This document shows, piece after piece, positions 17,868-26,641 of a DNA stretch of 64,000 nucleotides. Below the pieces are notes generated by a model. The model was not told where the DNA came from and ran no database searches. It saw only the letters and a program-made list of their open reading frames with translations. Origin of the DNA: Paenibacillus oenotherae (GTDB lineage: Bacteria > Bacillota > Bacilli > Paenibacillales > Paenibacillaceae); contig NZ_JAHZIJ010000004.1 in the NCBI RefSeq assembly GCF_019443105.1, positions 124,001 to 188,000 of the forward strand. Direction: 5' to 3'. Made by a program: the position numbers and the translations under genes. Each line of letters begins with the position of its first letter. The stretch's first letter is position 1.

Positions 17868-20798
17868 TTAGATGAAATCAGATTGTTGAAGCAATCGCTG
17901 TATGATCGCGGCAACCTCTGCTCTGGTGATGTACGCCTTTGGTGCAAGCTGGGTGCTGCTGCGGCCGGAGACAATTCCAGCCTGCAAGCTGTCGGCAATA
18001 CTGCTCTTGGCCCATGCCGAGGCATCAATAGCATCTGTGAATGTACCCATCCATTCATCTGCTGCTTTGGTCGGCAGCTTGGCCTTCAGCCCGGTTATCG
18101 TCATTGCCTTGGCTATGATGACCATCGCTTGCTCTCTCGTAATGTTGTCCATCGGACGGAAGGTACCGTCCCCATAACCGTCGATGAGTCCGTAGGAATA
18201 GGCTGTTTCAATCACATCATTGTACCAGGCCGATGCGGTCACATCCGAGAACGAAGCACCTCCGCCTTCCAGCTTCATCCCCAGTCCACGCACGATAATC
18301 GCCGCGAACTCAGCCCGGGTAATATCAGCATCGGGATTGAACCGTTCATTGTCGATGCCGTTGATGACCATCCGTGAGCCCATGTCGTTGACAGCATCCC
18401 GCGCCCAATGCTTGGCAACGTCCGCGAACTCAACCGGATGCCAGACAATGGAATACGTGCTGTTCGTCAGACTGTTCACTTTAGCGTAGTATTTGCCATC
18501 AATGACGGCAATTTTAGTTGGCACATGGCGAACGGTTCCATCTGGTTCTACGACGATGCCCGTTGTGATTTTATTAGGATCAACGCCATCCGGTATCGCA
18601 ATGGTTCGTTCCACGAAAGCGTTGAAACTGGACACTTCAATCGTTGTTTCATTGTATGTCGCCTTCACTGTGAAATGGATCGCTGGTGCAACAATCGTGA
18701 ATTCTCCACTGAGCGCCGCGCTTTCCACGAGCTTGAGCATGTCTGCTGTCGGAGCAGAGAGCTCAATGTGCAGCTTGATGTCCTGAAGATTCGCAGCGCC
18801 GCCCAGCTTCTTAGCCACTGCAGCGATATCGATTTGCTGAGCAGGCAAGGTATAGGCCGCTCTCTCCGTTTTGATCTCGACAATCGCCTGCTTCTGCTCC
18901 AAATCCCGGATCAGCTGACCATTGAAGTCTACGGAAACAATATCCGTATTCATATTGGCCTGAATCGTAATCAACGCCTGATCAGCCTCGGATGCCAGAC
19001 GCTGTTGCAGCTTTTTCTCGTCCACGGTAATGCTTGTTTTGGTCTGACCGTTAACTACGCTTGTCGCAACTGCTCCCGCATTTTCCAGCTTGCCGTTAAC
19101 GAGTATATCGACTCCCTTGGCCGTATTCGGCTCACCAGTTGGATAGTTATAATCAGTGGATGGCGCACTCGGGACAACAGCATTGGATGCAGTGGACGCT
19201 TCGCTGCTTCCTGCACCATTGATCGCCTTAACTGTAAAGGTGTAGCTCGTTCCATTGGACAACCCGGTAATCGTAATCGGGCTTGCCGACCCGGTCTTTG
19301 TAATATTTCCTGGTGAAGCCGTTACTTCATACGATGTAATCGGACTTCCGCCAATGTCGGATGGAATTGCAAAGCTAATCGTTGCACTTCCGTTGCCACC
19401 TGCTGCTGTAACATTAGTGGGCGCTGAGGGAACGGATACCGGTGTGGCACTCGCTTCATTGGAAGCTGCGCTTAATCCTCCTGAATTGCCCGCTTTAACG
19501 ATAAAATAATACCCCGTGCCATTCGTCAAGTTATGCACGCGATAGGCAGTATCCGTTACGACTCCGACCGGCACGCTATCGTACTGCTCGGAGGCGGTTC
19601 CCATATAAATATTGTAATAGTCAGCTTCTGTTACCGCGTCCCAGCTCAGATCAGCTTGGCGATTCCCGCCTGCTGCGACGAGACTCTGCGGGCTCGCCGG
19701 TGCAGGCGGGTTAACCACTTGCGTAACCGTGAACGCCACGTTCGTCATATTGGTTGCGGATAAAGTAACCGTTGCTGTATGCGTCCCCGCCTCCAAGCCG
19801 TCTTTCGCTTTGACTGTGAAAGTCGTCGAAGGAACAGCATTATTAAGAAGCGTATCCGCAGGCTGTGTAAGGATAAAATCGTCGGCGTTCGTGCCGCTAA
19901 GTGCTGCACTCAGATTGTCCAGTGCGGCGTTGCCTGTGCGTGTGATCGTTATCGTCTTCAATTCCTGTGTGCCCGGGAGATAACCATACATCAGTGTCGT
20001 TACCGTTTGGTTGCCGATGGATGCTATGGAGTACGTCGGAGCGGCATTCACCGTAAAGCTCACATCGAAGCTCTCGTTGATGCCATTGTCCGCCGTAATC
20101 GTCACGGTCTCCGTGTATGTACCTGCCGCTAGCCCTGTCTTAGGACGCAGCATGAACACGGTGGAGAGAACACCCGCTCCCAGCGAATCCGGGAGTATAG
20201 TGCCCAGCAAAAACTTCGTGCCAGCCCCGCCGCTCAGGCTGACGCCCAGGTTCGTGATCGGTGCGATTCCGACTTTGGTAAGTGTTATGCTCGCCGGAGT
20301 CGTGTAGAATGAATAGCCTTCCGTTCTCGGAGCAAATGTCAGCGTCCCTGTCTCCGACACCGTCATCGTAGATGGCGGAGCAGCATTCACCGTAAAGCTT
20401 ACATCGAAGCTCTCGTTGATGCCATTGTCCGCCGTAATCGTCACGGTCTCCGTGTATGTACCTGCCGCTAGCCCTGTCTTGGGACGCAGCATGAACACGG
20501 TAGAGAGAACACCCGCTCCCAGCGAATCCGGAAGTATAGTACCTAGCAAAAACTTCGTGCCAGCCCCGCCGCTCAGGCTGACGCTCAGGTTGGCAATCGG
20601 TTCCGTTCCGACTTTGGTAAGTGTTATGCTCGCCGGGGTCGTATAGAACGAATAGCCTTCCGTTCTAGGGGCAAATGTCAGCGTCCCTGTCTCCGATACC
20701 GTCATCGTAGATGGCGGAGCGGCATTTGCTTGGGCAGGAATCAAGCCTGCCATAAGAAGGATTGTTAATAAAAGTGCAATCATCTGTCTTGCCCGCAC
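17868..20798 (-). CDS. SLH-anchored surface protein with Ig-like and Fn3 domains
   Basis: A 976-residue exported wall protein. After a Sec signal (MRARQMIALLLTILLMAGLI...AQANA) come two nearly identical Ig-like repeats of about 115 residues (each starting TMTVSETGTLTFAPRTEGYS), a related third repeat, two fibronectin type III-like domains (SWDAVTEADYYNIYMG; APTNVTAAGGNGSATISFA) and a region of unknown fold. Three S-layer homology domains cover the last 180 residues (FADVAKHWARDAV, FSDVTASAWYNDVIETAY, FTDAIDASAWAKSSIADSL) and should bind pyruvylated wall polymer. I start at GTG 20798 (GGGAG 9 bases upstream); ATG 20822 is possible. The terminator lies at 17799-17847. Confidence 0.9.
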   Translation of the reverse strand: MRARQMIALLLTILLMAGLIPAQANAAPPSTMTVSETGTLTFAPRTEGYSFYTTPASITLTKVGTEPIANLSVSLSGGAGTKFLLGTILPDSLGAGVLSTVFMLRPKTGLAAGTYTETVTITADNGINESFDVSFTVNAAPPSTMTVSETGTLTFAPRTEGYSFYTTPASITLTKVGIAPITNLGVSLSGGAGTKFLLGTILPDSLGAGVLSTVFMLRPKTGLAAGTYTETVTITADNGINESFDVSFTVNAAPTYSIASIGNQTVTTLMYGYLPGTQELKTITITRTGNAALDNLSAALSGTNADDFILTQPADTLLNNAVPSTTFTVKAKDGLEAGTHTATVTLSATNMTNVAFTVTQVVNPPAPASPQSLVAAGGNRQADLSWDAVTEADYYNIYMGTASEQYDSVPVGVVTDTAYRVHNLTNGTGYYFIVKAGNSGGLSAASNEASATPVSVPSAPTNVTAAGGNGSATISFAIPSDIGGSPITSYEVTASPGNITKTGSASPITITGLSNGTSYTFTVKAINGAGSSEASTASNAVVPSAPSTDYNYPTGEPNTAKGVDILVNGKLENAGAVATSVVNGQTKTSITVDEKKLQQRLASEADQALITIQANMNTDIVSVDFNGQLIRDLEQKQAIVEIKTERAAYTLPAQQIDIAAVAKKLGGAANLQDIKLHIELSAPTADMLKLVESAALSGEFTIVAPAIHFTVKATYNETTIEVSSFNAFVERTIAIPDGVDPNKITTGIVVEPDGTVRHVPTKIAVIDGKYYAKVNSLTNSTYSIVWHPVEFADVAKHWARDAVNDMGSRMVINGIDNERFNPDADITRAEFAAIIVRGLGMKLEGGGASFSDVTASAWYNDVIETAYSYGLIDGYGDGTFRPMDNITREQAMVIIAKAMTITGLKAKLPTKAADEWMGTFTDAIDASAWAKSSIADSLQAGIVSGRSSTQLAPKAYITRAEVAAIIQRLLQQSDFI
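20041..20740 (-). repeat. Tandem near-identical 354-bp coding repeat in the SLH protein
   Basis: The stretches about 20045-20382 and 20399-20736 are nearly identical at base level and encode the first two Ig-like domains. Differences are scattered single bases (for example TTAGGACG against TTGGGACG). Such young repeats are prone to copy-number change by recombination. Confidence 0.85.
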
Positions 20799-20926
20799 TG
20801 TACAGCACTCCCTTTCTTTCATCCCTATTAAATGAAATCCCCTATCAGATTCAGGAATATTATAGCATATTATTCGACAAATAGTGACAAATACCTATGA
20901 TTGCATAAATAGCAAGGCTCCCTTCA

Positions 20927-23173
20927 TCAGGAATAGCATTTCGCCCGCAATTGCTCGAGCAGCGCCCGATCCCCCTCATCTAGAGGGAAATCCCGCTTCA
21001 TTCCTTCTGCCAGCAATTCGAACGACTCTGCCAGCTTGCCTACGGCGGCAATGTCCAGACTGAGGAACCGGTACTGCTTGTTTGTCGGATTTTGCCCACC
21101 CAAGTATTCGGCAGTCTCGAGTGACTCTATATACCGTTCTAATTGGAGTAAGGCCAGTGCTCTGGAAATAACCAGCGTGTCGTGCCTCCAGTCCATGTGC
21201 AGCACTTCGTCTGCTACTATTTCGTAAAAAGTCTTCGATTTACGCGGTTCTGTAGAGGATAATGCATCACCTATGAGCAAGGAAGCCCGGGAATAATTGT
21301 TATTGGCGATCAACGCTGCCAGCTCAGCTGCTTGATTGTCCGGCAGCCCGGTTCCTTCCACAATTCGGGGCACATACTGAGCGAGAATCGCGAGCAGCGG
21401 ATCGCAGTATCGAGACTGGCTGTATGAAATATACAGATGGAATGATCCATTTAATTTCAGATAGCTCATCATCGTCAGGCAAACAACAACTTGCTGAAAG
21501 ACCGTCATCGTTTCGAGCTTCCGAAGTACGAAGGAGCTTATATCCGATGCAGCCGCCTTCCGATTCAGCGTCCTGACGCCATGATGTCTAACGTCCAATT
21601 TCACCAGTGCATGCAGCGCCCCAATCGCTAGATCAAGATCAGAGGAGAGCGCCTCCCGCTTCAACAATTCGATAGCCCCGGTCTCCCTCCTATCTGATAG
21701 CCTGTACAGCAAATCTAGCATAAGCAGTCTGCATTGTTTATCTGTGTAAAGGTCATATTCTGTTACCAGCATTGCGGCAAGAATGTGAGAGGCGCCAACG
21801 TTCTTCATGGCAATGATCTGATAAAAAATATGAAGATGCCGCGGATTGCCCCGATTCTCGGCAAGTCTGCTCTGGACAAAAAGCTGGGCCACATTGTAAT
21901 GGTGAAATTCGGTCCATGACGAAGTGTGGTCGCCAGTGGCGGACGTCCTCGTCCTGCCTGTCTCCAATTCTGGCGAGTGGATTAGCGCTTGGGAGAAATA
22001 ATCTGTGCTTTCCTGTATATCTATGCCAGCCAGCAGCTTGTCCCAATATTGATGCAGGGTTGCTTCATCAAATTCCGGAACCTCGAATTCGGTCGGCGGC
22101 ATGGAGTGTTCGTCATAGGCTGCTGAAGGCTGATAGGACATGCCATATACACCGCTAAGACGATCATTGGGCAGCTGCGACATAACCAGTGTCCTGTCAG
22201 TCTGGCATACTTTGAGATACAACTGATGCATATGCTCATATAGACCAAAGAGCTCCTTCATCGACAACCCGTCTAATGAATGGCATAAATCCGTTAAAGG
22301 ACGCACCCCGTCGATATGAGCGCAAATGACATGGCGAATTTGGCGAATCGCTTCGATCCGTTCCAGGATACGTGTGTTCAGCTTTGCCTCATCAAAGAGA
22401 GCGACGGCAGCCGAAATGTTATGTCTGGCTACGATTGTATCCAAGCCTTCCATATGTTGAACGGCATGCGCCCCTACCGGACGTGTAAACAGAACATCGC
22501 CGAAGTTGACAACGTCCACAACAGCCAGCGTCTTGATGGCCATGCCGGACACTTTGTCCCGCAGCTCCTGCAACAGTGCAGCTTCATGCTGCACAATAAT
22601 TCGCAAAGAGTTCAACATAGCAGGCTTTTCTTGCAAATCCCCCATGTGCAGCGTCCCTCCTGTATTGAATCGGGTAAGCGCCAATATATCATTGCCTATC
22701 CGGGGGGCGTCCTCCAAATCATGCAGTGCCGAGATACGCTCAATTACCATGACATCATGAGGATCCAGATTAGCCGTTGCAGGATGGGAAGGATCAAGTT
22801 CTGCAGCAATCTCCACAGCATGCCGGACGAAGAAGAGCATGCTGTCTTCCTTAATATTCCCCCACTGCTCAATACGCTCCGCGAAGTCCCCTTCCTTGAA
22901 ATGTCCGGCGAATTGATGCCGCAGCTCTGACAGATAATCATTATAAAGCTGCTGCAGCGCTGCCAGATCCCCCTTCACCTTTTTGTATTGGGCAGAGGGA
23001 GGCGCAGTCTTAAGCTCATTATTATAGCGCTGTGCGAAAATAATAAAATCAGGCACCCTCATCAGAATAAGACGAGCGATCGCCCGCTTAAAAAAGCTGC
23101 CGACCTTTAGTTGAAGCATCGCTTCCGCGATCCTCATGCTCTGCAAGCTGTAGTGCATTTTCTCTCGGTTCAT
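20927..23173 (-). CDS. Large cytoplasmic protein of unknown function
   Basis: A 748-residue protein that I do not recognise. It is mostly alpha-helical with no signal peptide or membrane helix. The N-terminal 130 residues hold charged helices (KGDLAALQQLYNDYLSELRHQFAGHFKEGDFAERIEQWGNI). The middle has HDV and HD pairs (LDPHDVMVIERISALHDLEDAPRIGND) reminiscent of, but not proven as, metal sites. The last 350 residues read like TPR/HEAT-type solenoid helices (LYRLSDRRETGAIELLKREALSSDLDLAIGALHALVKLDV). I start at ATG 23173; a frame extension to 23257 adds 28 residues. It is transcribed away from the Nudix gene across a 174-base gap. Confidence 0.7.
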   Translation of the reverse strand: MNREKMHYSLQSMRIAEAMLQLKVGSFFKRAIARLILMRVPDFIIFAQRYNNELKTAPPSAQYKKVKGDLAALQQLYNDYLSELRHQFAGHFKEGDFAERIEQWGNIKEDSMLFFVRHAVEIAAELDPSHPATANLDPHDVMVIERISALHDLEDAPRIGNDILALTRFNTGGTLHMGDLQEKPAMLNSLRIIVQHEAALLQELRDKVSGMAIKTLAVVDVVNFGDVLFTRPVGAHAVQHMEGLDTIVARHNISAAVALFDEAKLNTRILERIEAIRQIRHVICAHIDGVRPLTDLCHSLDGLSMKELFGLYEHMHQLYLKVCQTDRTLVMSQLPNDRLSGVYGMSYQPSAAYDEHSMPPTEFEVPEFDEATLHQYWDKLLAGIDIQESTDYFSQALIHSPELETGRTRTSATGDHTSSWTEFHHYNVAQLFVQSRLAENRGNPRHLHIFYQIIAMKNVGASHILAAMLVTEYDLYTDKQCRLLMLDLLYRLSDRRETGAIELLKREALSSDLDLAIGALHALVKLDVRHHGVRTLNRKAAASDISSFVLRKLETMTVFQQVVVCLTMMSYLKLNGSFHLYISYSQSRYCDPLLAILAQYVPRIVEGTGLPDNQAAELAALIANNNYSRASLLIGDALSSTEPRKSKTFYEIVADEVLHMDWRHDTLVISRALALLQLERYIESLETAEYLGGQNPTNKQYRFLSLDIAAVGKLAESFELLAEGMKRDFPLDEGDRALLEQLRAKCYS

Positions 23174-23347
23174 GGTTACGTTTACCCCTCTATGTCCGGA
23201 TGGATCGATTTCCTGGAAGCAAATGCGCATCCTGCGCAATTTGCCAGTGTCCTCCAAATGGAGTCCAACCTATCATTATTTCGACCTGCGATGTATAATA
23301 TTGTATATTTTTTATCAATGGGTATACAAGTAATAGGAGGCAGCGAC

Positions 23348-23818
23348 ATGGGATACATTGAATCGCTCCGGGAAATGATCGGCAATACACCCATCATTCT
23401 TGTGAGACCGAGCATTCTGATTTTGAATCCAAAAGGTGAGATTTTATTAGTAAAGCACGTTGATGAGACATGGGGGGTTCCAGGTGGATTGATGGAGCCA
23501 GGTGAATCGGTAGAGGAATGTGCCATTCGGGAGGCGGAGGAGGAAATAGGATTAAGAATTAAAAATCTCAAGCTCTACGGGGTGTTCTCCGGACAAGAAT
23601 TACATACAAAGTTGAGAAACGGGCATGAATATTACAATGTCGTTATTGGTTACATCTGTACGGAATTTGAAGGCGAACTGCGACCGGATGGAATAGAAGT
23701 CTTGGAAGCAGCATTTTTCAATCCTGATCATCTGCCCGAGAGGACAAACCCGTACATAAAAATGAAGATCAAAGAAACCGCAGGACGCATCGGGAGGCTG
23801 CTGGCAGAACAACAATAA
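23348..23818 (+). CDS. Nudix hydrolase
   Basis: A 156-residue enzyme with a complete Nudix box: GGLMEPGESVEECAIREAEEEIG fits GX5EX7REUXEEXGU. A TWGVPGG lead-in is also present. It should hydrolyse a nucleoside diphosphate linked to another group; the substrate is not predictable. I start at 23348, where AGGAGG lies seven bases upstream; the frame is open 79 codons further upstream but overlaps the divergent gene. TATAAT at 23294-23299 is a candidate -10. Confidence 0.93.
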   Translation: MGYIESLREMIGNTPIILVRPSILILNPKGEILLVKHVDETWGVPGGLMEPGESVEECAIREAEEEIGLRIKNLKLYGVFSGQELHTKLRNGHEYYNVVIGYICTEFEGELRPDGIEVLEAAFFNPDHLPERTNPYIKMKIKETAGRIGRLLAEQQ

Positions 23819-23863
23819 GCTGGACTGTCCGCTACAGCTGACATTGTCGGCAGACATAAGTAT

Positions 23864-23888
23864 AAAGAGGGGCTCCGCCCCTCTCTTT
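23864..23888. terminator. Bidirectional terminator between Nudix and DUF1801 genes
   Basis: GAGGGGC-TCC-GCCCCTC (23867-23883) with A-rich and T-rich shoulders serves two converging genes (stops at 23818 and 23887). Confidence 0.85.
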
Positions 23889-24270
23889 ACTTCTTCGCTT
23901 TACTCTCCGCCCGCTCTATATTCTCAGCCACTCGGAATGCGACGATTCTGCGTATTAAATCATAGGGCAGCGGCTGATCGATAGGGAATTGTACGGAGCC
24001 CTTTGCCCCTTTATATGGGGATAACTCCTGTTGAAAGGCGAGAATCCCGCTTGGGGCCGGATAGAATCCGATATGCTTATTATAAGCGGCAAAATGCACC
24101 AAATTTCCATGCAGCGCAAAGGTAGGCATTTGATAGCTTATCTTTTCCTTGGCGTCCGGCGCCGACTCTCTTATAACGCCTCTTAACGTTTCCAGTATTT
24201 GCTGAACCTCCGGGGGAAAGCCCGCTATATACTGTTCAATCGTTTCATAAGTGGTGTTATTCCCTTCCAT
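23887..24270 (-). CDS. DUF1801 / YdhG-like protein
   Basis: A 127-residue protein of the YdhG/YobT-like DUF1801 family: TIEQYIAGFPPEVQQILETLRGVIRESAPDAKEKISYQMPTF, then HFAAYNKHIGFYPAPSGI and KGSVQFPIDQPLPYDLIRRIV. Members include the Bacillus Fra iron chaperone, but most have no known job. I start at ATG 24270 with GGAGAGGTGA just upstream; the frame extends to 24306. It lies 57 bases after the VOC gene on the same strand. Confidence 0.88.
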   Translation of the reverse strand: MEGNNTTYETIEQYIAGFPPEVQQILETLRGVIRESAPDAKEKISYQMPTFALHGNLVHFAAYNKHIGFYPAPSGILAFQQELSPYKGAKGSVQFPIDQPLPYDLIRRIVAFRVAENIERAESKAKK

Positions 24271-24327
24271 AGTCTCACCTCTCCTGTATCCATGGGTTGC
24301 ATTCATCGCTTCCTGAGTTTAAGTTCG

Positions 24328-24675
24328 TTATTTCTCCCAAAGCTCGACCAGTCGACCGTCAGGATCTTCAATCCAAATAAACTGTCCAAATTCACTACTC
24401 TCTTTTTTCTTTGCAAGAGGTACACCAAGCTGTTCAAGATGCTTAATAGTCTCGTTCAGATTATGTACTTGGAAATTTAACATCACCTGTTGTTCTGTTG
24501 GAAAATAACTGTCATTCTCGGTGAAGAAAGAAAAGATCGTCCCATTTCCTGATTGGGGTTGTATTACAGTCCCATTCCAATCTTCTATTTCAATCTTCAG
24601 CACTTCACTGTACCATTTTTTTGTAGTTTCAACATTCTTGGTTCTCCAAAATACTCCTCCGAAACCTTTTATCAT
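24328..24675 (-). CDS. VOC/glyoxalase-family protein
   Basis: A 115-residue single-module vicinal-oxygen-chelate protein. It opens GFGGVFWRTKNVETTKKWYSEVLKIEIEDWNG and ends FIWIEDPDGRLVELWE, the usual last strand with the metal-ligand Glu. The substrate is unknown; lyases, dioxygenases and resistance proteins share this fold. The start at 24675 has AGGAG 9 bases upstream. Confidence 0.92.
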   Translation of the reverse strand: MIKGFGGVFWRTKNVETTKKWYSEVLKIEIEDWNGTVIQPQSGNGTIFSFFTENDSYFPTEQQVMLNFQVHNLNETIKHLEQLGVPLAKKKESSEFGQFIWIEDPDGRLVELWEK

Positions 24676-24807
24676 CGTATCCAACTCCTGTCTGCCACCA
24701 AATTTTAACTATCCGATTATATTAGATATTCGAGATTTATATTTAGGTTCCTTTCTCAACTATACTGCCTGATAGTGTAAAATGCTGCTCGCGGCACGAA
24801 ACATCGA

Positions 24808-24995
24808 ACAAGCCTGCGAAACCGCAGGCTTTCTCCCCGTTCTGGCTCCCTGCGGACGAAATGCCTGCGGAAGTGCAGGCATTCCGCCGTAATTGCCCCC
24901 TGTCGCCTAATTCCGTCTCATATTCCTGCCCTATCGCAGGCTTTCTGCCATATACGGCTTATTTCAACCGAAATTCCTGCACTTGCGCAGGCTTC
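24808..24995 (+). repeat. Four-palindrome dispersed element R1, copy C
   Basis: The best-preserved copy. CCTGC-N6-GCAGG palindromes are centred at 24820.5, 24871.5, 24932.5 and 24983.5 (spacings 51, 61, 51). The outer flanks differ per palindrome: AG...CTTTC, AAT...ATTC, ATT...CTTTC, AATT...CTTCC. The gap 24676-25121 holds no gene; it contains this element and the 9-bp tandem array. Confidence 0.85.
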
Positions 24996-25050
24996 CTTCG
25001 AAACCTGTCGGGATGAAGCCCATCGCTGCTTTTCGTTGGGAGCCCAACAC

Positions 25051-25115
25051 CTAAACCACCTAAACCACCTTAACCACCTTAACCACCTCAAATACCTCAA
25101 ATACCTTAACCACCT
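25051..25115. repeat. 9-bp tandem repeat array, seven units
   Basis: Seven consecutive 9-mers: CTAAACCAC twice, CTTAACCAC twice, CTCAAATAC twice, CTTAACCAC once. The paired variants suggest stepwise duplication. The array lies just downstream of the stop of the ABC gene at 25122 and is likely to vary in copy number between strains. Confidence 0.85.
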
Positions 25116-25121
25116 ATATCG

Positions 25122-25841
25122 TTAATCCCCTAATCGCGCCACGATCCCATCCACCTCGTCCACCGCGCCGCAATAGCGTACGATCCCATCTTCAATATAC
25201 AGCAGGCTATTGCTCGTTGACCGCTCCATTTCTTCCAGCAAATGCGTGCTCATAACAATCACGCTATGGAAGGCCAGCCTATTCAGCGCATGCTTGAAAA
25301 CCAGCTTCTCCCGGCTATCCAACCCGTCGAAGGGTTCATCCAGAATACATAGCCGCGGCTGATTCAGGAGTGCCTGAATCAACCCCACACTTTGCAGCTG
25401 CCCGCCGGAGAGCGACCGCAGCTTTCTGCTACCAAGCTCATATAAGCCGCTCTCTCTCAGCCACTTCTCTATCGCAGCTTTCACTAGGCGATGCGGGATG
25501 CCTTTATGAAGGGCCATATGGGTCAAATATCGCTCGATGGTCATATCCGAATATCCGGTAAAATGCTGGGGCATAAATCCGATCATCGTTCTAACTTCCT
25601 CGACGCTTAGCTGCTTGCGGTACATCCCTGCTTGATCATCTGTTATCAACCTCGTATAGATTACGCTGCCCCGATCCGGCGCAACCGCAGTGGCAATGAG
25701 CTTCAAGAGCGAGCTCTTGCCCGCTCCATTGCTTCCGACAACATAAGTAATTCCCGTCGTCAACGTGCATGTCGCATCGGCTACGAGTCTGACAGCCCCG
25801 CTTGAATATCCTGCATGGTTTAAGGTGATCCGCAAACTCAT
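25122..25841 (-). CDS. ABC transporter ATP-binding protein (sigma operon, distal)
   Basis: A 239-residue ATPase. Walker A is VGSNGAGKSS, the Q-loop FMPQHFTGYS, the signature LSGGQ, Walker B RLCILDEPFDGLD, and the H-loop is in VIVMSTH. It is the last gene of the six-gene operon. Its ATG lies in the ATGA overlap (25838-25841) with the stop of the membrane gene, implying tight coupling, so the two probably form one exporter. The reading frame stays open upstream but that part overlaps the neighbour. Confidence 0.93.
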   Translation of the reverse strand: MSLRITLNHAGYSSGAVRLVADATCTLTTGITYVVGSNGAGKSSLLKLIATAVAPDRGSVIYTRLITDDQAGMYRKQLSVEEVRTMIGFMPQHFTGYSDMTIERYLTHMALHKGIPHRLVKAAIEKWLRESGLYELGSRKLRSLSGGQLQSVGLIQALLNQPRLCILDEPFDGLDSREKLVFKHALNRLAFHSVIVMSTHLLEEMERSTSNSLLYIEDGIVRYCGAVDEVDGIVARLGD

Positions 25842-26641
25842 CTGAAGCCCCTCTTGGTCCCATTTTTGTACAGCACGCTGCCCAGCAACAGACAGGAAAT
25901 CCCCAATAGTCCGCCATTCATCCACAGGAACTGCTCATTCCCCGGCAGCTGAAACAGAGAAGCAGCTTGGTATCCCCCATCAAGCAGCATTTGGCTGAAC
26001 CAAATGAACAGCGTAAGGATGACGCCAATTTTTGGCCCCAGCCACATTGCGCTGCTAAACCCGACAACCCCGAAGAAGAAGATCGGCACGAAGGAACCGA
26101 ATATATACAATAACGAGCTTTCTCCTCCCACTATAAAAAAGCTTAAAGGCAGCGTCATCACTAATTGCAGCGCCATAATGATGATGAACCGAGCGAACAT
26201 TTGCTGGATCAAGGAATGGTAGCTTAACTGCTCGATAATGTCGTTCCCTTGGTTAGTTGCACGGAATGCGTAGCCCATAATAGCAATCATCACGAGTGAA
26301 ATCCACTTCATCCAGGCCAGCAGGCCGGTTATCTCGTTCTGCGCGCTTACACTGATCATAACGGTTAATAGAAGCATGACGATTCCCGTCAGCAGCCAGC
26401 TTCGCATGCCATAGAAATTCCATTGGGACAAGAACAGATTCGCCAGCTTCGAAGCAGCGGATTGCCTGGCTTGGACAGCCTCAAGCTCAGCCCGCAAATC
26501 CGCCGGACGCATCGCATCCGTCTCTTTTATTGCAGCAAGCAGCTGGAATGTCTTCTCTATCGTTGGTTCGGGGGACGTATAACGGTCAAACCGCTGCTTC
26601 CAATCCTTTTCCAAGCGGGACAACTCCTGGTCTTCATTCAT
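25838..26641 (-). CDS. Membrane protein, candidate anti-sigma / ABC permease subunit
   Basis: A 267-residue protein. About 80 soluble, charged residues (MNEDQELSRLEKDWKQRFDRY...LEAVQARQSAASK) precede about six hydrophobic helices. A cytoplasmic N-terminus ahead of membrane helices, in a gene translationally coupled (ATGA, 26638-26641) to an ECF sigma gene, fits an anti-sigma factor. The following coupled ATPase gene fits an ABC permease instead. Both may be true. No zinc-binding HxxxCxxC motif is present. Confidence 0.75.
   Translation of the reverse strand: MNEDQELSRLEKDWKQRFDRYTSPEPTIEKTFQLLAAIKETDAMRPADLRAELEAVQARQSAASKLANLFLSQWNFYGMRSWLLTGIVMLLLTVMISVSAQNEITGLLAWMKWISLVMIAIMGYAFRATNQGNDIIEQLSYHSLIQQMFARFIIIMALQLVMTLPLSFFIVGGESSLLYIFGSFVPIFFFGVVGFSSAMWLGPKIGVILTLFIWFSQMLLDGGYQAASLFQLPGNEQFLWMNGGLLGISCLLLGSVLYKNGTKRGFR

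Noticed and set aside
18408-19316. 302-codon plus-strand open frame
   Set aside because: Antisense to the SLH protein gene; its composition is not protein-like.
24808-24995. A degenerate CRISPR array (palindromic repeats with spacers)
   Set aside because: Repeats are only about 16 bp, spacings alternate 51/61/51, the between-repeat sequence is conserved among copies, and no cas gene is present.
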